From Lagopus muta (Eukaryota; Chordata; Aves; Galliformes; Phasianidae), in assembly GCF_023343835.1 (NCBI RefSeq), contig NC_064449.1, positions 2,393,778 to 2,457,777 on the forward strand: a stretch of DNA of 64,000 nucleotides, written 5' to 3'. The translations under genes and the position numbers were made by a program. Below the pieces are notes generated by a model. It saw only the letters and a program-made list of their open reading frames with translations. It searched no databases and was not told where the DNA came from. Below, one piece after another: positions 23,581 to 34,080 of this stretch; position 1 is the first letter of the stretch, and every line of letters starts with the position of its first letter.

Positions 23581-24239
23581 GCAAATGCCCAGAGTCAAAC
23601 AAAATGAATCCTGCAGCTGCTTCACAAAGCCATGCACATGCTATTACTCTCTTTGGTCCTCACAGTCACCAGATCCATCACTCTATATTTACTGAGAACA
23701 GTGTTTGTTCAAGAGTTCTTATGCTCTGGCTCCTATCATACTCTCCATGGTGGGACACCCTACATACTCAGGAAACATGCTCCCAGCTGGCTCCTCTTGC
23801 ATGTGATGGGTGTCCTTCAGGCAAGGTTCACTCTTCTGACACAGAAACATATGTGCCCAAATCATCCCTAAGCTGCCATTACAAATGCAGCACCATTAGA
23901 CATCACTGTCCAGGGTAGAGTGCTGAGGGTTTGCAGGATGCCCACTAGTTGTTTTAACATTCCACTGAGAGACTATAAGAACAGTCCCCAAACTGAAAGG
24001 AAAAGCCTGAAGCAAATTGAAATGCTGGGACTGTGGCCTGGGGTAAGCACATCCTTTTCTGGACACATCTGTTCCAAGCAGCAGTCCCCCCTGGATGGTC
24101 ACCACAGCCAGTTATGGACCAAATAAATCCTGACCACCTGAAGAAGCACAGGACCTGTAGTCACTTTAATGCTGTGTAGAGGTTCCAGGTATTTCCTGGA
24201 AGAGGCAGCCTGCTGTCAGTAACCCCTTGTAGCAATTGG
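23581..24239. other. unassigned non-coding stretch
   Basis: A 148-codon frame at 23472-23918 starts inside the neighbouring CR1 on its antisense strand and has no domain features; I read it as chance. Confidence 0.5.
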
Positions 24240-24536
24240 ACAGGTCAGTACAATAGGAAAGGTGTTACAACAGAGGTGTAGGACTAGCATGATAGGTGCT
24301 CTAAAGGAAGGCAAGAAGATTGCTCACCCCTATCAGAAGATTCCAGGCTCAGCAGGGAAAGCTCCAGCAAGGAGGGATGTCCAGAAAGAGATCCTTCCCC
24401 AGTGGCAGCCAGCCCTCAAATGAGGCCTAAGAGAGGTGCAGCCAGGCTCCATCCCTTCCTATCACAGCTGAATTGCCTTCACCTGTGCTCCCAGGGCTCC
24501 TTTCCCCAGATGCTCCATCAGTGGCTCAGGCTCTAA
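24233..24536 (+). repeat. unclassified dispersed repeat, copy A
   Basis: This segment recurs in the same orientation at 53648-53961. Shared phrases in order: GCAAGAAGATTGCTCACC, TCCTTCCCCAGTGGCAG, TGAGGCCTAAGAGAGG, CCAGGCTCCATCCCTTCCTA, TCACAGCTGAATTGCCTTCA, CCTGTGCTCCCAGGGCT and TGCTCCATCAGTG. Similarity covers about 300 bases with small indels, and both copies lose similarity at the same point, just after CAGGCT, which suggests a real element end. It lacks CR1 features. A solo LTR or a non-autonomous element is possible. Strand is relative to the window. Confidence 0.75.
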
Positions 24537-25294
24537 CTCAACATTTTCCATACACCATCCCCTGATAACCACTGAGCACAAAGTTCCCACCATCAAACCA
24601 AGGATGGCCATGCGTACCAGTGCTGTGCTTGCTTCCCTTGAGGGGTAACATAATGGCTGATGGCAGCTGGTGCCTCCCACCCATCCCCAGATGTCGGATG
24701 TTGTTCTCTTCCTTCGTGGTTTTTTCTTGTGGTTTGCAACTTCCTCAGAACCACTTAATTGATTTATAACCCAATAATCTATCCCCTTCGTTAGCCACAG
24801 TGTACAGTCATTTATCATTCCCTGCACAATAACTGATTTCAAGCCCATTAGTACATGACCTGAAATGGTTATGGGCCTGAAGAATTAAACAGTTCAACCT
24901 GACTGAAGGGCAACATCTGAGAGAGTAAAATGCAACCCTTGTGTGGCCAGTGCTAAACATCAGCCTGGGCTGAGATTTAAAGACTGCACTTCTGCAGGTT
25001 CTGCATACCAAGCACCTGGAACCCACCCGCAACAAGAAATCGATGCATGGGAAAGTGGTTTTCAAAGTTTTCTCCCCAAATCAAGTGCTTCCAGTCTTTC
25101 AAACAAGCATACTTTTGACTCCAGGTACATTAGCAGGGTCTAAATGCCCCGAGCAGCCTCAGCAGGGCATCCATCCACATAACATCTATCCACTGGTCAA
25201 GGAGATTTCTATCATTGGTGCAGGCGGCAAAGACCAGCAACACGTGAGAAGTGAACCCCCAAACGTCACTGAAGGCTTCAGGGGTCCTCATTGT
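24537..25294. other. unassigned non-coding stretch
   Basis: No repeat seen. A 128-codon minus-strand frame at 24462-24848 overlaps the unclassified repeat and shows no domain. Confidence 0.5.
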
Positions 25295-25492
25295 TCATAG
25301 AATCATAGAATCATAGAATGGCCTGGGTTGAAAAGGACCACAGTGCTCATCCAGTTTCAACCCCCCTGTTATGTGCAGGGTTGCCAACCAGCAGCCCAGG
25401 CTGCCCAGAGCCACATCCAGCCTGGCCTTGAATGCCTCCAGGGATGGGGCATCCACAGCCTCCTTGGGCAACTTGTTCCAGTCCTTCACCAC
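25295..25492 (-). pseudogene. CR1 ORF2 extreme C-terminus
   Basis: A 65-codon frame carrying the last residues of CR1 ORF2: [20 protein letters not shown], then RLDVALGSL, followed by read-through of the 3' UTR to the tail. The RT and endonuclease are missing because of 5' truncation. It is a remnant, not a functional gene. Confidence 0.8.
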
Positions 25493-25530
25493 CCTCTGTG
25501 TGAAAAAATTCCTCCCTGGTTGCAGAGGTT
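25295..25530 (-). mobile_element. CR1 LINE fragment, young-looking (CR1-F-like)
   Basis: The best-kept CR1 end in the window. It opens with three consecutive octamer units (TCATAGAATCATAGAATCAT and on to AGAATGG), then CCTGGGTTGAAAAGGACCAC, CAACCCCCCTGTTATGTGCA, TCCAGCCTGGCCTTGAATGC, TCCAGGGATGGGGCATCCAC and CACCACCCTCTGTGTG. The GGGTTGAAAAGGACCACA diagnostic phrase and the preserved octamers fit the chicken CR1-F type as I remember it. Truncated after TTCCTCCCTGGTTGCAG. Confidence 0.95.
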
Positions 25531-27868
25531 GTCACAGCCTTGCAGGGCTATGCTCTGCCCCACTGTCCTGCAGGATGCAGGAGCAGTGAGGTCCTGTGAT
25601 TGCTGGGCTGCACAGGGCTCTGGATCACGTACTGGTGATTCTGGGATGCAGAATCACACAGCCTTGTCCACTAGCAGCATGCATGCAGTCTGCTCAGCCT
25701 GCTCCCATGGATGGCTGAGCAGTAGATATTAGTCCAGCACTGTATTCATTCATTATTCAGTCCTTCCTTGCAGGAGGAGACGGAGAAGCTTTCGTGATGA
25801 ATGCTGTGGTTCCTAAAAATAATTTACTACAGCTGAAAATACAAGAGCTAACTCTTTCTTTCCTGACGGGGTGTAAATTGGAGTCACTTCAGTGAAATCT
25901 ACAGTGGTACACAGAGAGAATAAGAGGAGACCTGGGCACAAATAATTTCTTCCCAGGTCTGATTACCTGTGCTTTCTATTAAAGGTACACAATTGCATCC
26001 CAAAGCCCAGCGTGGCTTTCTCCCTCCTCCTCTTGCAGGGACGGAATGTTTGCAGTGTCCAGCTGGTGCTATTGGCCATTAGGGTCTGGAGGTAGACATG
26101 GTGAGGACCTATGTCTTACCTAAAGCTACTCATGCTCCAAGCCATAAAAAGTGTAAATCAAAGCTGGAAGAGTGCTGCTACAGTGGCTGCTGAGTCCTAA
26201 AGAGCTCCTCTGACATTGCCAGTCTCTGGATCCCACAGTGACAGGTTATTACCTTAATGACCCAAGCACATTTGCAAGTCATTAATGCCAAAGGTAGATG
26301 GCTGGAACAGCGCTAAAGAAGTAACTGATTCTCATCTCTCAGTGATGCTGTGCCTGGAGCTCAGCCCAGCCATCTGTGGGAGCACAGAGATGCCCTGGAG
26401 AGCACAACCTCTGCCTCATCTCATCCCACATTGTCCCTCTAAGCAGCAAGCCAGGCAGAAAGCACTCCTAGAACAGCCATTTCCCAGCCTTGGGGCACAT
26501 CTTTGGATCAGAACTGGCATCATATGGCAAACTGATAGTTCTTTGTGGTTCTGCACAGAAACAACAACCTAGACAAGGCTGAGGATGAGGGATCAGCCCA
26601 CCAGGAGTGGTGCCAGAGAGCCTCAAGTTGACTGACAGCAAATCTTCACCAAGACCCCATTGCAGGGGTGTAATAGATTTGACAGCCGGACCTCAGCCTC
26701 ATCCCAGAAAGCTCAAGGGAGAGGAAAAGCCCACAGCTGCTGTCCTCACATCTCACTGCTGGGAACAACCAGCATCCATGCAGCCAGGACACCACTGGGG
26801 CAGAGCAGGCAGCAGCACCTACAGGGCTTTGCGCTCAAGCATCATCTCTTAGCACCTGAAAGCTGGCAAGATGACACCCACCTCTGCCAAGTACTCCTGT
26901 AGACACAAGGTCTTTTAATTAGCAGTTTCTCCTAGTTAATTACTTTTGGGAAATGCTCCAGGCTCTGAATGAAAGCAGTATTTTCCTAGGAGAATGAGTC
27001 ACCTCTCCTACTTGCTCACAATTGTAGTAGTACTAATGCTTAGGGCTGGTGAGAGAACTTCGCCTCTGCACTGCACACCCCAAAGCACTCAGCAAAGGGC
27101 AGGAAACTCAGTGCCACCTCCATCCTGTGGAAGGGGAAAATGAAGCTGGTGAACCTGCTGTATCCAGAAAGATCCAGTACTTACCATGGCTGTAGTCACA
27201 GCAGGTGCTGATCAGAGCACTCTTGCTCTCACTGAGTTGTCAGTGACGTGACAGTGATGTGAGATGGTGTGTAAGGCAGAGGATCACCACAGCACAGCTG
27301 GGCTCTGATGCAATATCCAAATCAGTACCAACAGATGAGGGACAAGAAGAGAACAAAAACCAGCAGGTAGATACACAAGCCCTAATGCTCAGTATGGAAC
27401 TGCAGCAACACCAGAGATCTGAATTGGGAAGGCATGTGTTGATAGGCCACTCAAACTGATGTTCAGACAGAGCTTCATCAATGATAAGACAAATAAAGCA
27501 GATTATCAGGGGATTTGGCAGAAAGACAATTTTCTTCTCAGCTAGCTGAAAATCTCTGTGGGAATGTTCAAAACTTATTATGGGATGTTTGTCGGAAAGG
27601 TCAAAAGTGAGGAATAGGGAGGAACAAAGCACATCTGAGGAGAACAAACATGGAATGAAGGATTGGAGAGGGAGAAAAGTGGATGGTTGCTTGCAAGCAA
27701 GAGATCAGTAGGTTTGCCTGGCCCAAGTCTTGCAGTGTCATTGTTCCTATTCTCAGCCTCATGGGGGTCATCCTATTTTTCTCTTCCTTAGCTTGGGCTC
27801 AACCCCTTCTGGAGGGTTCAGGATGCACATGAGGCCAAGATCTTCTCAGAAGTGATGGACAGAGAGTG
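25531..27868. other. unassigned non-coding stretch
   Basis: About 2.3 kb of mixed DNA. The 135-codon minus frame at 27240-27647 has hydrophobic runs but no recognised family and no supporting signals. Confidence 0.5.
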
Positions 27869-28160
27869 AATCACAGAATCACAGATGGCTCAAGTTGGAA
27901 GGGACCTCAAAGATCATCAAACTCCAATACCCCCACAGTAGGCAGGGCTGCTGACTTCTATATCTAATACCAGACCAGGCTGCCCAGGGCCCCATCCTAC
28001 CTGGCCTTCAACACCTCCAGGGACGGGGCATCCACAGCCTCTCTGGACAGCCTGTGCCAGCACCTCACTACTCTCTTGGTAAAGAACTTCCCCCTGATAT
28101 CCAACCTAAATCTTCCCTCTTTCAACTTAAAACCATTTCCCCTTGTTCTGCCAATACACA
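27869..28160 (-). mobile_element. CR1 LINE fragment, 3' end with ORF2 tail
   Basis: AATCACAGAATCACAGATGG, then CAAGTTGGAAGGGACCTCAA, CCAGGCTGCCCAGGGCCCCA, CAACACCTCCAGGGACGGGG, GATATCCAACCTAAATCTTC and ACCATTTCCCCTTGTTCTG. On the minus strand the ORF2-tail words [18 protein letters not shown] and [12 protein letters not shown] can be read in one frame (within 27997-28185). About 290 bases, truncated at the 5' side. Confidence 0.93.
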
Positions 28161-28690
28161 CAGCGGGTTTCCATACGCAAAGCATGGTTACCCTAATGAT
28201 GATCAGTAAAAACTATTTGCCATAAGGCATAAGATGGAGGCCAAGTCTGAACAGGTCTGAATGACACACGTTTTCTGGGTAACCTCTCTATAAAACACTG
28301 ATATTCACACACCTCTGCACCTGAGCAAACAGCATGTTGGGTGATAAACTATGCATTATTTCCAAGAAATACAGCACTATGCTTTTTTTTTTTTGCCAAC
28401 TAGAAGAAGGTTACAAATGAAATTACAAATGAATGTAAGCCATGTTTGGGAACTCCTGATCCTGCAATACTTTGGAAATTGATGTGACTCATGAAACCTT
28501 GGAGAATACTGCAAAGTTTCAGCAGCATTCTGGGCTGTTGTGGGGCTGCAGAACCACATGCTCTGCTTCCCCTCAATGCATACCTGGGGCTTAGGAAAGT
28601 GTTGAGAGAAGACAGGTTTTTGGTTGCCTGAAGTGTCCTCTTGTTAGTATAATTAAGCTTGAATAAAAGGGAGAATTTAGTTAATTGCAT
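28161..28690. other. unassigned non-coding stretch
   Basis: Contains a 12-base T run at 28383-28394. No gene or transposon recognised. Confidence 0.5.
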
Positions 28691-28872
28691 GTTGCCCAGA
28701 GAAGCTGCGGGTGTTCCATCCCTAGAAGTGGTGGGGTCACCATCCCTGGAGGTGTTCCTTGGAGATGTGGCACTGAGAGATGTGGTCAGTGGGCAAGGTG
28801 GGGGTGGGCTGGGATTGGGCTTGGAATCTTAAAAAGATCTTTTCCAACCTTAATGATTTTCTGTGATTCCAT
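28691..28872 (+). mobile_element. CR1 LINE fragment, 3' end
   Basis: GTTGCCCAGAGAAGCTGCGG, then TCACCATCCCTGGAGGTGTT, GAGATGTGGCACTGAGAGAT, GTGGTCAGTGGGCAAGGTGG, AGATCTTTTCCAACCTTAAT and a degraded octamer GATTTTCTGTGATTCC. Order and spacing are those of a plus-strand CR1 3' end. Confidence 0.93.
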
Positions 28873-29029
28873 ATTTGCACCTTCTTATATAAAACAACTG
28901 ACTGCCATTGGGTGCTGGGGGTCACAGAGATGGAGCAGTGCTCACCTTGCTGGGAAACCTGCATGCCTGCTGCTAGCAGCAAAGGTTTGTTGCGATTCCG
29001 TGCCTCTGCCAAGCGCCTATCTGAAGAAA
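28873..29029. other. unassigned short stretch
   Basis: No feature recognised. Confidence 0.4.
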
Positions 29030-29210
29030 TGCAGCAATATTTAATTCTTCATAAGACTTACCCTCAAACTGCCTTAATCAACTGCTGCGTTAATTGCTCT
29101 GTGCATTGAACGGCCCCTCTCTAAGATCTTGTTCATTAATGAGTCTGAGTTTGTGGATGTCGTTTACATTCGCATAATCGGAAAGCCATCAGGAGATTTG
29201 TGGTTGAACA
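29030..29210. promoter_or_regulatory. candidate conserved non-coding element
   Basis: AT-rich with TAAT/ATTA words in both directions (TTAATTCTTCATAAG, CTTAATCAACTGC, CGTTAATTGCTC, TTCATTAATGAGTC) plus CpG-containing islands of text (AACGGCCC, GTCGTTTACATTCGCATAATCGG). Rare CpGs kept in AT-rich DNA suggest constraint. No coding frame is convincing. Confidence 0.3.
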
Positions 29211-30039
29211 GTTTTAAGGGTCTGGAACAGCCAGGGGCTGATTCAAGTCTTCCCTATGCCCAGAACAGCCAATTATTTTGCCTGTGGCCTCCAATAGCTC
29301 CAGTTCTCATGGCCTGCATCATGATGGGACAGGATGACCTTATGTGTGTCTACAGGTGGGGATACCAGTACCTGTGCTTCCCAGAGACACGTAATACATT
29401 ACCTCAACTCCTCTAGTTCTCTCACCAGAGGTGCTGTGTAGGATTTTCATGGATGAGCTCTCTGTAGCAGCCTGACCATGTATTGCTGGGCAAAGCCCTC
29501 CCCCCTTTTATGAGACTGAAATCAACCTAAATCAGTAACGTGTGCCCTCCTGTGAGATATTCAAGCTTGTTTAACTCAGGCAAATGTCCCGAGAAGTGAA
29601 ATAAATATATGGCAGAAATAGAGGGAAGCAAGCAATGCTTTTGAGGAATATTGCTTAGCCAGAGTAAGAAGCCCTGATCTCACAAGTCAAAAATGGTGGA
29701 AAAAGCACCATACCGTGCACATGTGGCTTATTTTCCAAAACAATTTATATTCTTTGCCCATTTTAAAAGCACAAGATTATCGAGCTAAGCTTGCATCATC
29801 CAATCCCATAACCTGCACAAGGATTTTGCGAGTCAGGAAGAAAAACCAACTATTAGAACAGGGGGTGCAAGCTGCTGTCCCACCTAAACCAAAACTCACT
29901 TAGCCCTCCTGTATCACAACGATCTGGTTTTCCATCACCTAGTGAGTGGGAGAACCAACAGGCTCTCTGATTTTCTCCATGCCTATCTGAACCAGATGTT
30001 TGCATCTGTTTGACCTCCCACTACTTGCCACTTGCTTTG
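29211..30039. other. unassigned non-coding stretch
   Basis: No repeat recognised. The tract 29520-29830 is AT-rich with few simple repeats and could extend the neighbouring candidate elements. Confidence 0.4.
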
Positions 30040-30275
30040 CTCTGGGGCTTTTGCAATTTAGTGCAAATCGACAGGCCAACGAGCCGACACACTTATCTGC
30101 ATGGACCTTCCCACTGCCATGTGCCAGCTGATGAATGCAACAGCAGAAGACTGAGATTTGGGCAGAGATGCTTTTTGCATCATAAATGTGCATTAGCAGA
30201 ATGTGCAAACAGCAATCTAATAAGCAGAAGGGGATCATCTTGCAGATGCAATGAGATATGGCATAAGGAACATAA
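30040..30275. promoter_or_regulatory. candidate conserved element with octamer-like words
   Basis: Contains TTTTGCAATTTAGTGCAAAT, TTTTTGCATCATAAATGTGC and AGAATGTGCAAACAGC: several TTTGCAT/ATGCAAA-type POU or C/EBP-like half sites, in a tract with CpGs at CAAATCGACAGG and CAACGAGCCGACAC. No repeat signature. Confidence 0.3.
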
Positions 30276-32039
30276 ATAATCAGCCAAGGGCAGAAAGTGC
30301 CATCTCTAACCATGCACTGTGTCCACCAGTGGGGCCAGCTGGGGTCCCTGCCCAGACCTTGCTGCTTTGTGGTGAGACACAGATAGGAAATGACAGCTCC
30401 TTTCAGAATGATTTCCTAGTAAACCTCGGATTAAACAGGCCCACGTTTTGCTGGAGAAAGCCCCCAGGAGCCCTATTAGCTATCCAGCGTGGTTCACAGA
30501 GCTCCCTCTAGCATCAAGGAGCAGAGCTGGAGAGGTTGGTGCCCTCGTGGCTGTAGAAAATGACTGGGAGCAGGAGGTCAACAAAAAGCATGAGAGATGC
30601 TATCAAACACCCAAACTGCAGAATGCAAAATCACCTACCTTGAAAGAGACACGAGCCCTTCAGAAGTCCTGGAACTGGCCCCTAACGGTGATACTGATTT
30701 TTAGAAGGATTAAAAAACACTTTGTTTTCCCTTTTTCTGAATTCTTTTCTACTCGTGTGGGTAACACAACCTCGCTGCCAGCTCTCCTACATCACAGGAG
30801 AAGGTGAACCTGCTTCAGTTGAACAACTTCTTAGCAGTGCAGTGCCCAAACGCGTGGCATCACTTCTTGTCAATATGGGGCAAAGCACAGAGAAAGGCTG
30901 AGCCACAGAATCCTGTGGAGGGGCCCACAGCACACATGTCAGTGGTGTCTAATATTGCAGCTATGAAATAGGCGAGGGATGGGACCCATCCTCCATCTAC
31001 AGATCTCCAAGGTATCTCTGCAAGGTTTCTGGAGCTCTGTATGCATCTAAAAGTGAAAAACAGTGCTCATGCAACCTCCACACCTACCTGCCCAAGGTGA
31101 CTAAGTCCCAAACCAAGTACATTTTTCTGTCTCTATTCTTCTTCATGCTGCCAGTCACACAGAAGTTGTTGAGCTATTTGCAGAGCTGTGCTCATCAGGG
31201 CATGGCCAGCATCAGGAAGCGTACATCTGTGAAAATGCAACCTGCAGTTTTGTTCTGGGATCCGTGGATAAAGTGCCCTCTGGCTGGGAAACAGGTCTTG
31301 CATCCCTGTCTGTGGGTAGAATCACAGATTCTTTTCACAGGTTTGACTTAGGGCAGCATTTGCAAACACTGTATTTCCCTATTTCTATGTAGAAATAACA
31401 GTTTTGTTGACTGCTCCTTGACGCTATGAGATTTGGTGAGAACAGACCCACCCAGCAATGGCTGTGCTAACATTGGAGGCTTCCAATTTGTAAGAAGCTG
31501 CAGGAGGAAATGAAACCACTCTCTTCCCAAACTGGGGTCATTTCTTAGCATTTAATGACAAGAGAGCCACACAACTTCAGCAGCAGAAGCGTCCATCCCT
31601 CTTCAGCACTTCCCTTGCATCCTCCCAGGCTCCCCTGGTGGGGCCTCATCTCTACAGAAGAGGCTCCACTCCAACTCTTGCCAAGTATTTGGCTGTCTTC
31701 CCGTGGTGACAAATTCCACTTTGTAGTGTATTCACTGGGAGATGATGTGTCCTATTTGTTCTGAAGCACCGTGTTTTAAGCTGCTGCCTGCAAACTGTGT
31801 GATTTATTGTGCTACTTTTCAGCACCCAATGAAGCCTTGGGGCTTGACAGAGCCCATTACATGGACAGAAATGTTTGTATGATGACCCTACCACCTCTTT
31901 TCTTTGTGGTCTTTGTATACCTCCATACTTGTCTGATATGCCAGATGGTGCAAGAATCTTTCTGCAGTGGCCTCAAGGATGTCAGGACATCAGGTTTTCC
32001 TCAGGACATGCCCATTCTCTCCCTTACTGAGCCAACAAG
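30276..32039. other. unassigned non-coding stretch
   Basis: No transposon or gene recognised. The largest frame (119 codons, plus, 30448-30807) has no family resemblance. Confidence 0.5.
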
Positions 32040-32218
32040 AATCACGGAATCATTGAATCATTTGAGTTGGAAGGGACCCCCAAAGGCCATCTGGTTCAAC
32101 TCCCCTGCAATGAACAGGGACAGCCACAGCTGATCAGGTGCTCAGAGCCCCATCCAACCGATGGGTGTCTGCATGGATGGGACATCCATCACCTCTCTGG
32201 TCAAGAAGTGCTGATTTT
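32040..32218 (-). mobile_element. CR1 LINE fragment, 3' end
   Basis: AATCACGGAATCATTGAATC, TTTGAGTTGGAAGGGACCCC, CCTGCAATGAACAGGGACAG, CCACAGCTGATCAGGTGCTC and ATCACCTCTCTGGTCAAGAA. Nearly the same words as the copy at 8091-8255; these are sister copies. Confidence 0.93.
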
Positions 32219-32999
32219 TGCCTCCAAAGGAGCAGAAGAGGCTGGGCACACCTTGCACAGTGCCATCACAGGCCAATGACCACCTCTGCTACGAGCTACC
32301 TAGAAGTTTCAACTTCAGAGGATTTTCTCTGACTTCCTGCATGATTCAGGGTGGAGAATCTCGCCCTGTGCCTCAAACTCCTTAACTCATGGCTCATCGA
32401 AAGCTGTTCTTGTAGAATAAATCACCTGGCAGCTCCTTAAGTCCCTGGGTGGTGAAAAACCTTCCGTGGCTTTCAGCATTTCTCTCCTCCCCCTGCTGGA
32501 AGAAGCCCATGTCCCATCTCCATTCTGAGTGATATCACTCTGGCTGTCGCATTAAAGAACTCCCCAGGTCAGAAGTGTTCTTTCCACGATCTCACCACCT
32601 TCCCAGAGATGAGTTAAATAGTGAGCTCTCCATTCATCTCAGCAAAGGCACTGATCTCACCCACCAGGAACATTCATTCAGCACAGCAGCCTCTTCCAGG
32701 TCTTGCTCAGGAGCTGTAGCCAATCTCAGCAGAAGGACATCATTAAATCAGAGCACTTCTCTGAGTGAAGACTTGCACTCACTGGCTAGCAATTCTGGGC
32801 CACGGGAGATTAGCTGGGGAGTGTTTTGAAGCACCAGAAAAATCTGCATCTTAAAGACATTATTTAAATTCCGTTCAGTCCAACCAGCCCTAATGATGTT
32901 ACCCACAATATATCTTAATTTGATGTTGGCAATAAAGTTCACCATCGCCGGAGCACTATCATACCAATGTACCAACATACAAATGAATGTTACCCATGT
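32219..32999. other. unassigned non-coding stretch
   Basis: No repeat seen. AT-rich toward the right, leading into the next candidate element. Confidence 0.45.
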
Positions 33000-33330
33000 C
33001 ATTTAGTACCCCTGGCTGTTAAGGTGTCACTTTAGCCATATATTTAATAAATAGGGTCTTTTATGACTATAATACTGATAAGTATTCAACTAATTTCCAT
33101 GTATGTTGCATTCTATATGTTGCTAGGGATTTTACCAAGGCCGTCACCAATAGCAACTGGGACAAGGAAATAATAAATTCAGGAGGCATTCAGAAAGATC
33201 TACAACACAGAATCACTTTATAACAATACAGGAGACATTAATCACATCGGCGGTTAATGGGAGGACTTGATGCAATCAGTTTAAATCCCCACCGAGAGGG
33301 CAAGAAACCGCCTCAGATCAGCTCTCAAAC
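33000..33330. promoter_or_regulatory. candidate conserved non-coding element
   Basis: AT-rich tract with CCATATATTTAATAAATAGG (CArG/MEF2-like), ACTTTATAACAATACAGG, AGACATTAATCACATCGGCG, CGGTTAATGGGAGG and CAGTTTAAATCCCC. It passes without repeats into a CpG-enriched patch. Such AT-rich to CpG-rich junctions are common at vertebrate developmental enhancers. Confidence 0.35.
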
Positions 33331-34080
33331 TGGAGTAAAACTCGCCTGGAAACTTTTGCCAGGTTCGTGATCCCGGCCTATTTTTGTCAGCACAGCCTGG
33401 GAAGCCTTGGAATTGATGGCAGAGCCCCGCAGCAGCACAGAGGAGGCTTCAGAGATGTCTGGAGGCAGCCGAGGTGCCACAGAGCTGCATCTCCCAGTGC
33501 ACATCAGCAACCGAGCGGAGCTGCAGTGGGAGCGTTTGTTTTCCCCAGACAAAATCTCAAGCTGGAGCTGGCACCGTGCTAATTAGAAGCTACCTGTGCT
33601 GCTGGCAGAGGCTGGGATTTATTTTGATTCCGGCAATTTTGTTGTTGTTGTTGTAATTCCTCCCCCCCGAATCCACCATGTGCTGGAGCAGAGTCTGCAG
33701 GGACGAGAGGTGGGTGCTGCAAGGAGCTCTCCTGCAATTCAAAGCACGGCAGACCCCCACATTCCCCCTCCCTGGATGCCAATCCTGGCGGGTGGATTCC
33801 TCAGTAACATCACAGCTTCATTACCACGCATGGTGGTACCCACGGGACGCAGTGCTGCGCATGTGCCGGGCAGATCTGAGCAGTGATCTGTCACTGTGCT
33901 GCCACGTAGGTTGGGCTGGGCTCTCCGTTGCTCATTATTTCATCTCATTACGGCCTCTCGCAGCGCGGAGGGGTAACCTGCTGCTGTGGGTTGGGAGAGG
34001 TTTGTCACGCCAATCAGCTCCACAAATCCTCTCCCCCGCAAGAGGGAACGCAGTGCTGCTCTGCAGACATGGGAGAGAAT
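33301..34080. promoter_or_regulatory. weak CpG-enriched patch
   Basis: I count about 29 CpGs in 780 bases, roughly half of expectation for its GC content and clearly above the surrounding sequence; this falls just short of usual CpG-island criteria. The open frames here (177 codons plus, 33678-34211, and overlapping frames on the other strand) follow from stop-poor GC-rich sequence. Includes a short (GTT)n run at 33640-33654. It could be a weak promoter or an enhancer; no TATA box or start signal is evident. Confidence 0.35.

Noticed and set aside
23472..23918. 148-codon plus-strand open frame
   Set aside because: Its first part is the antisense of a CR1 fragment and the rest has no recognisable features.
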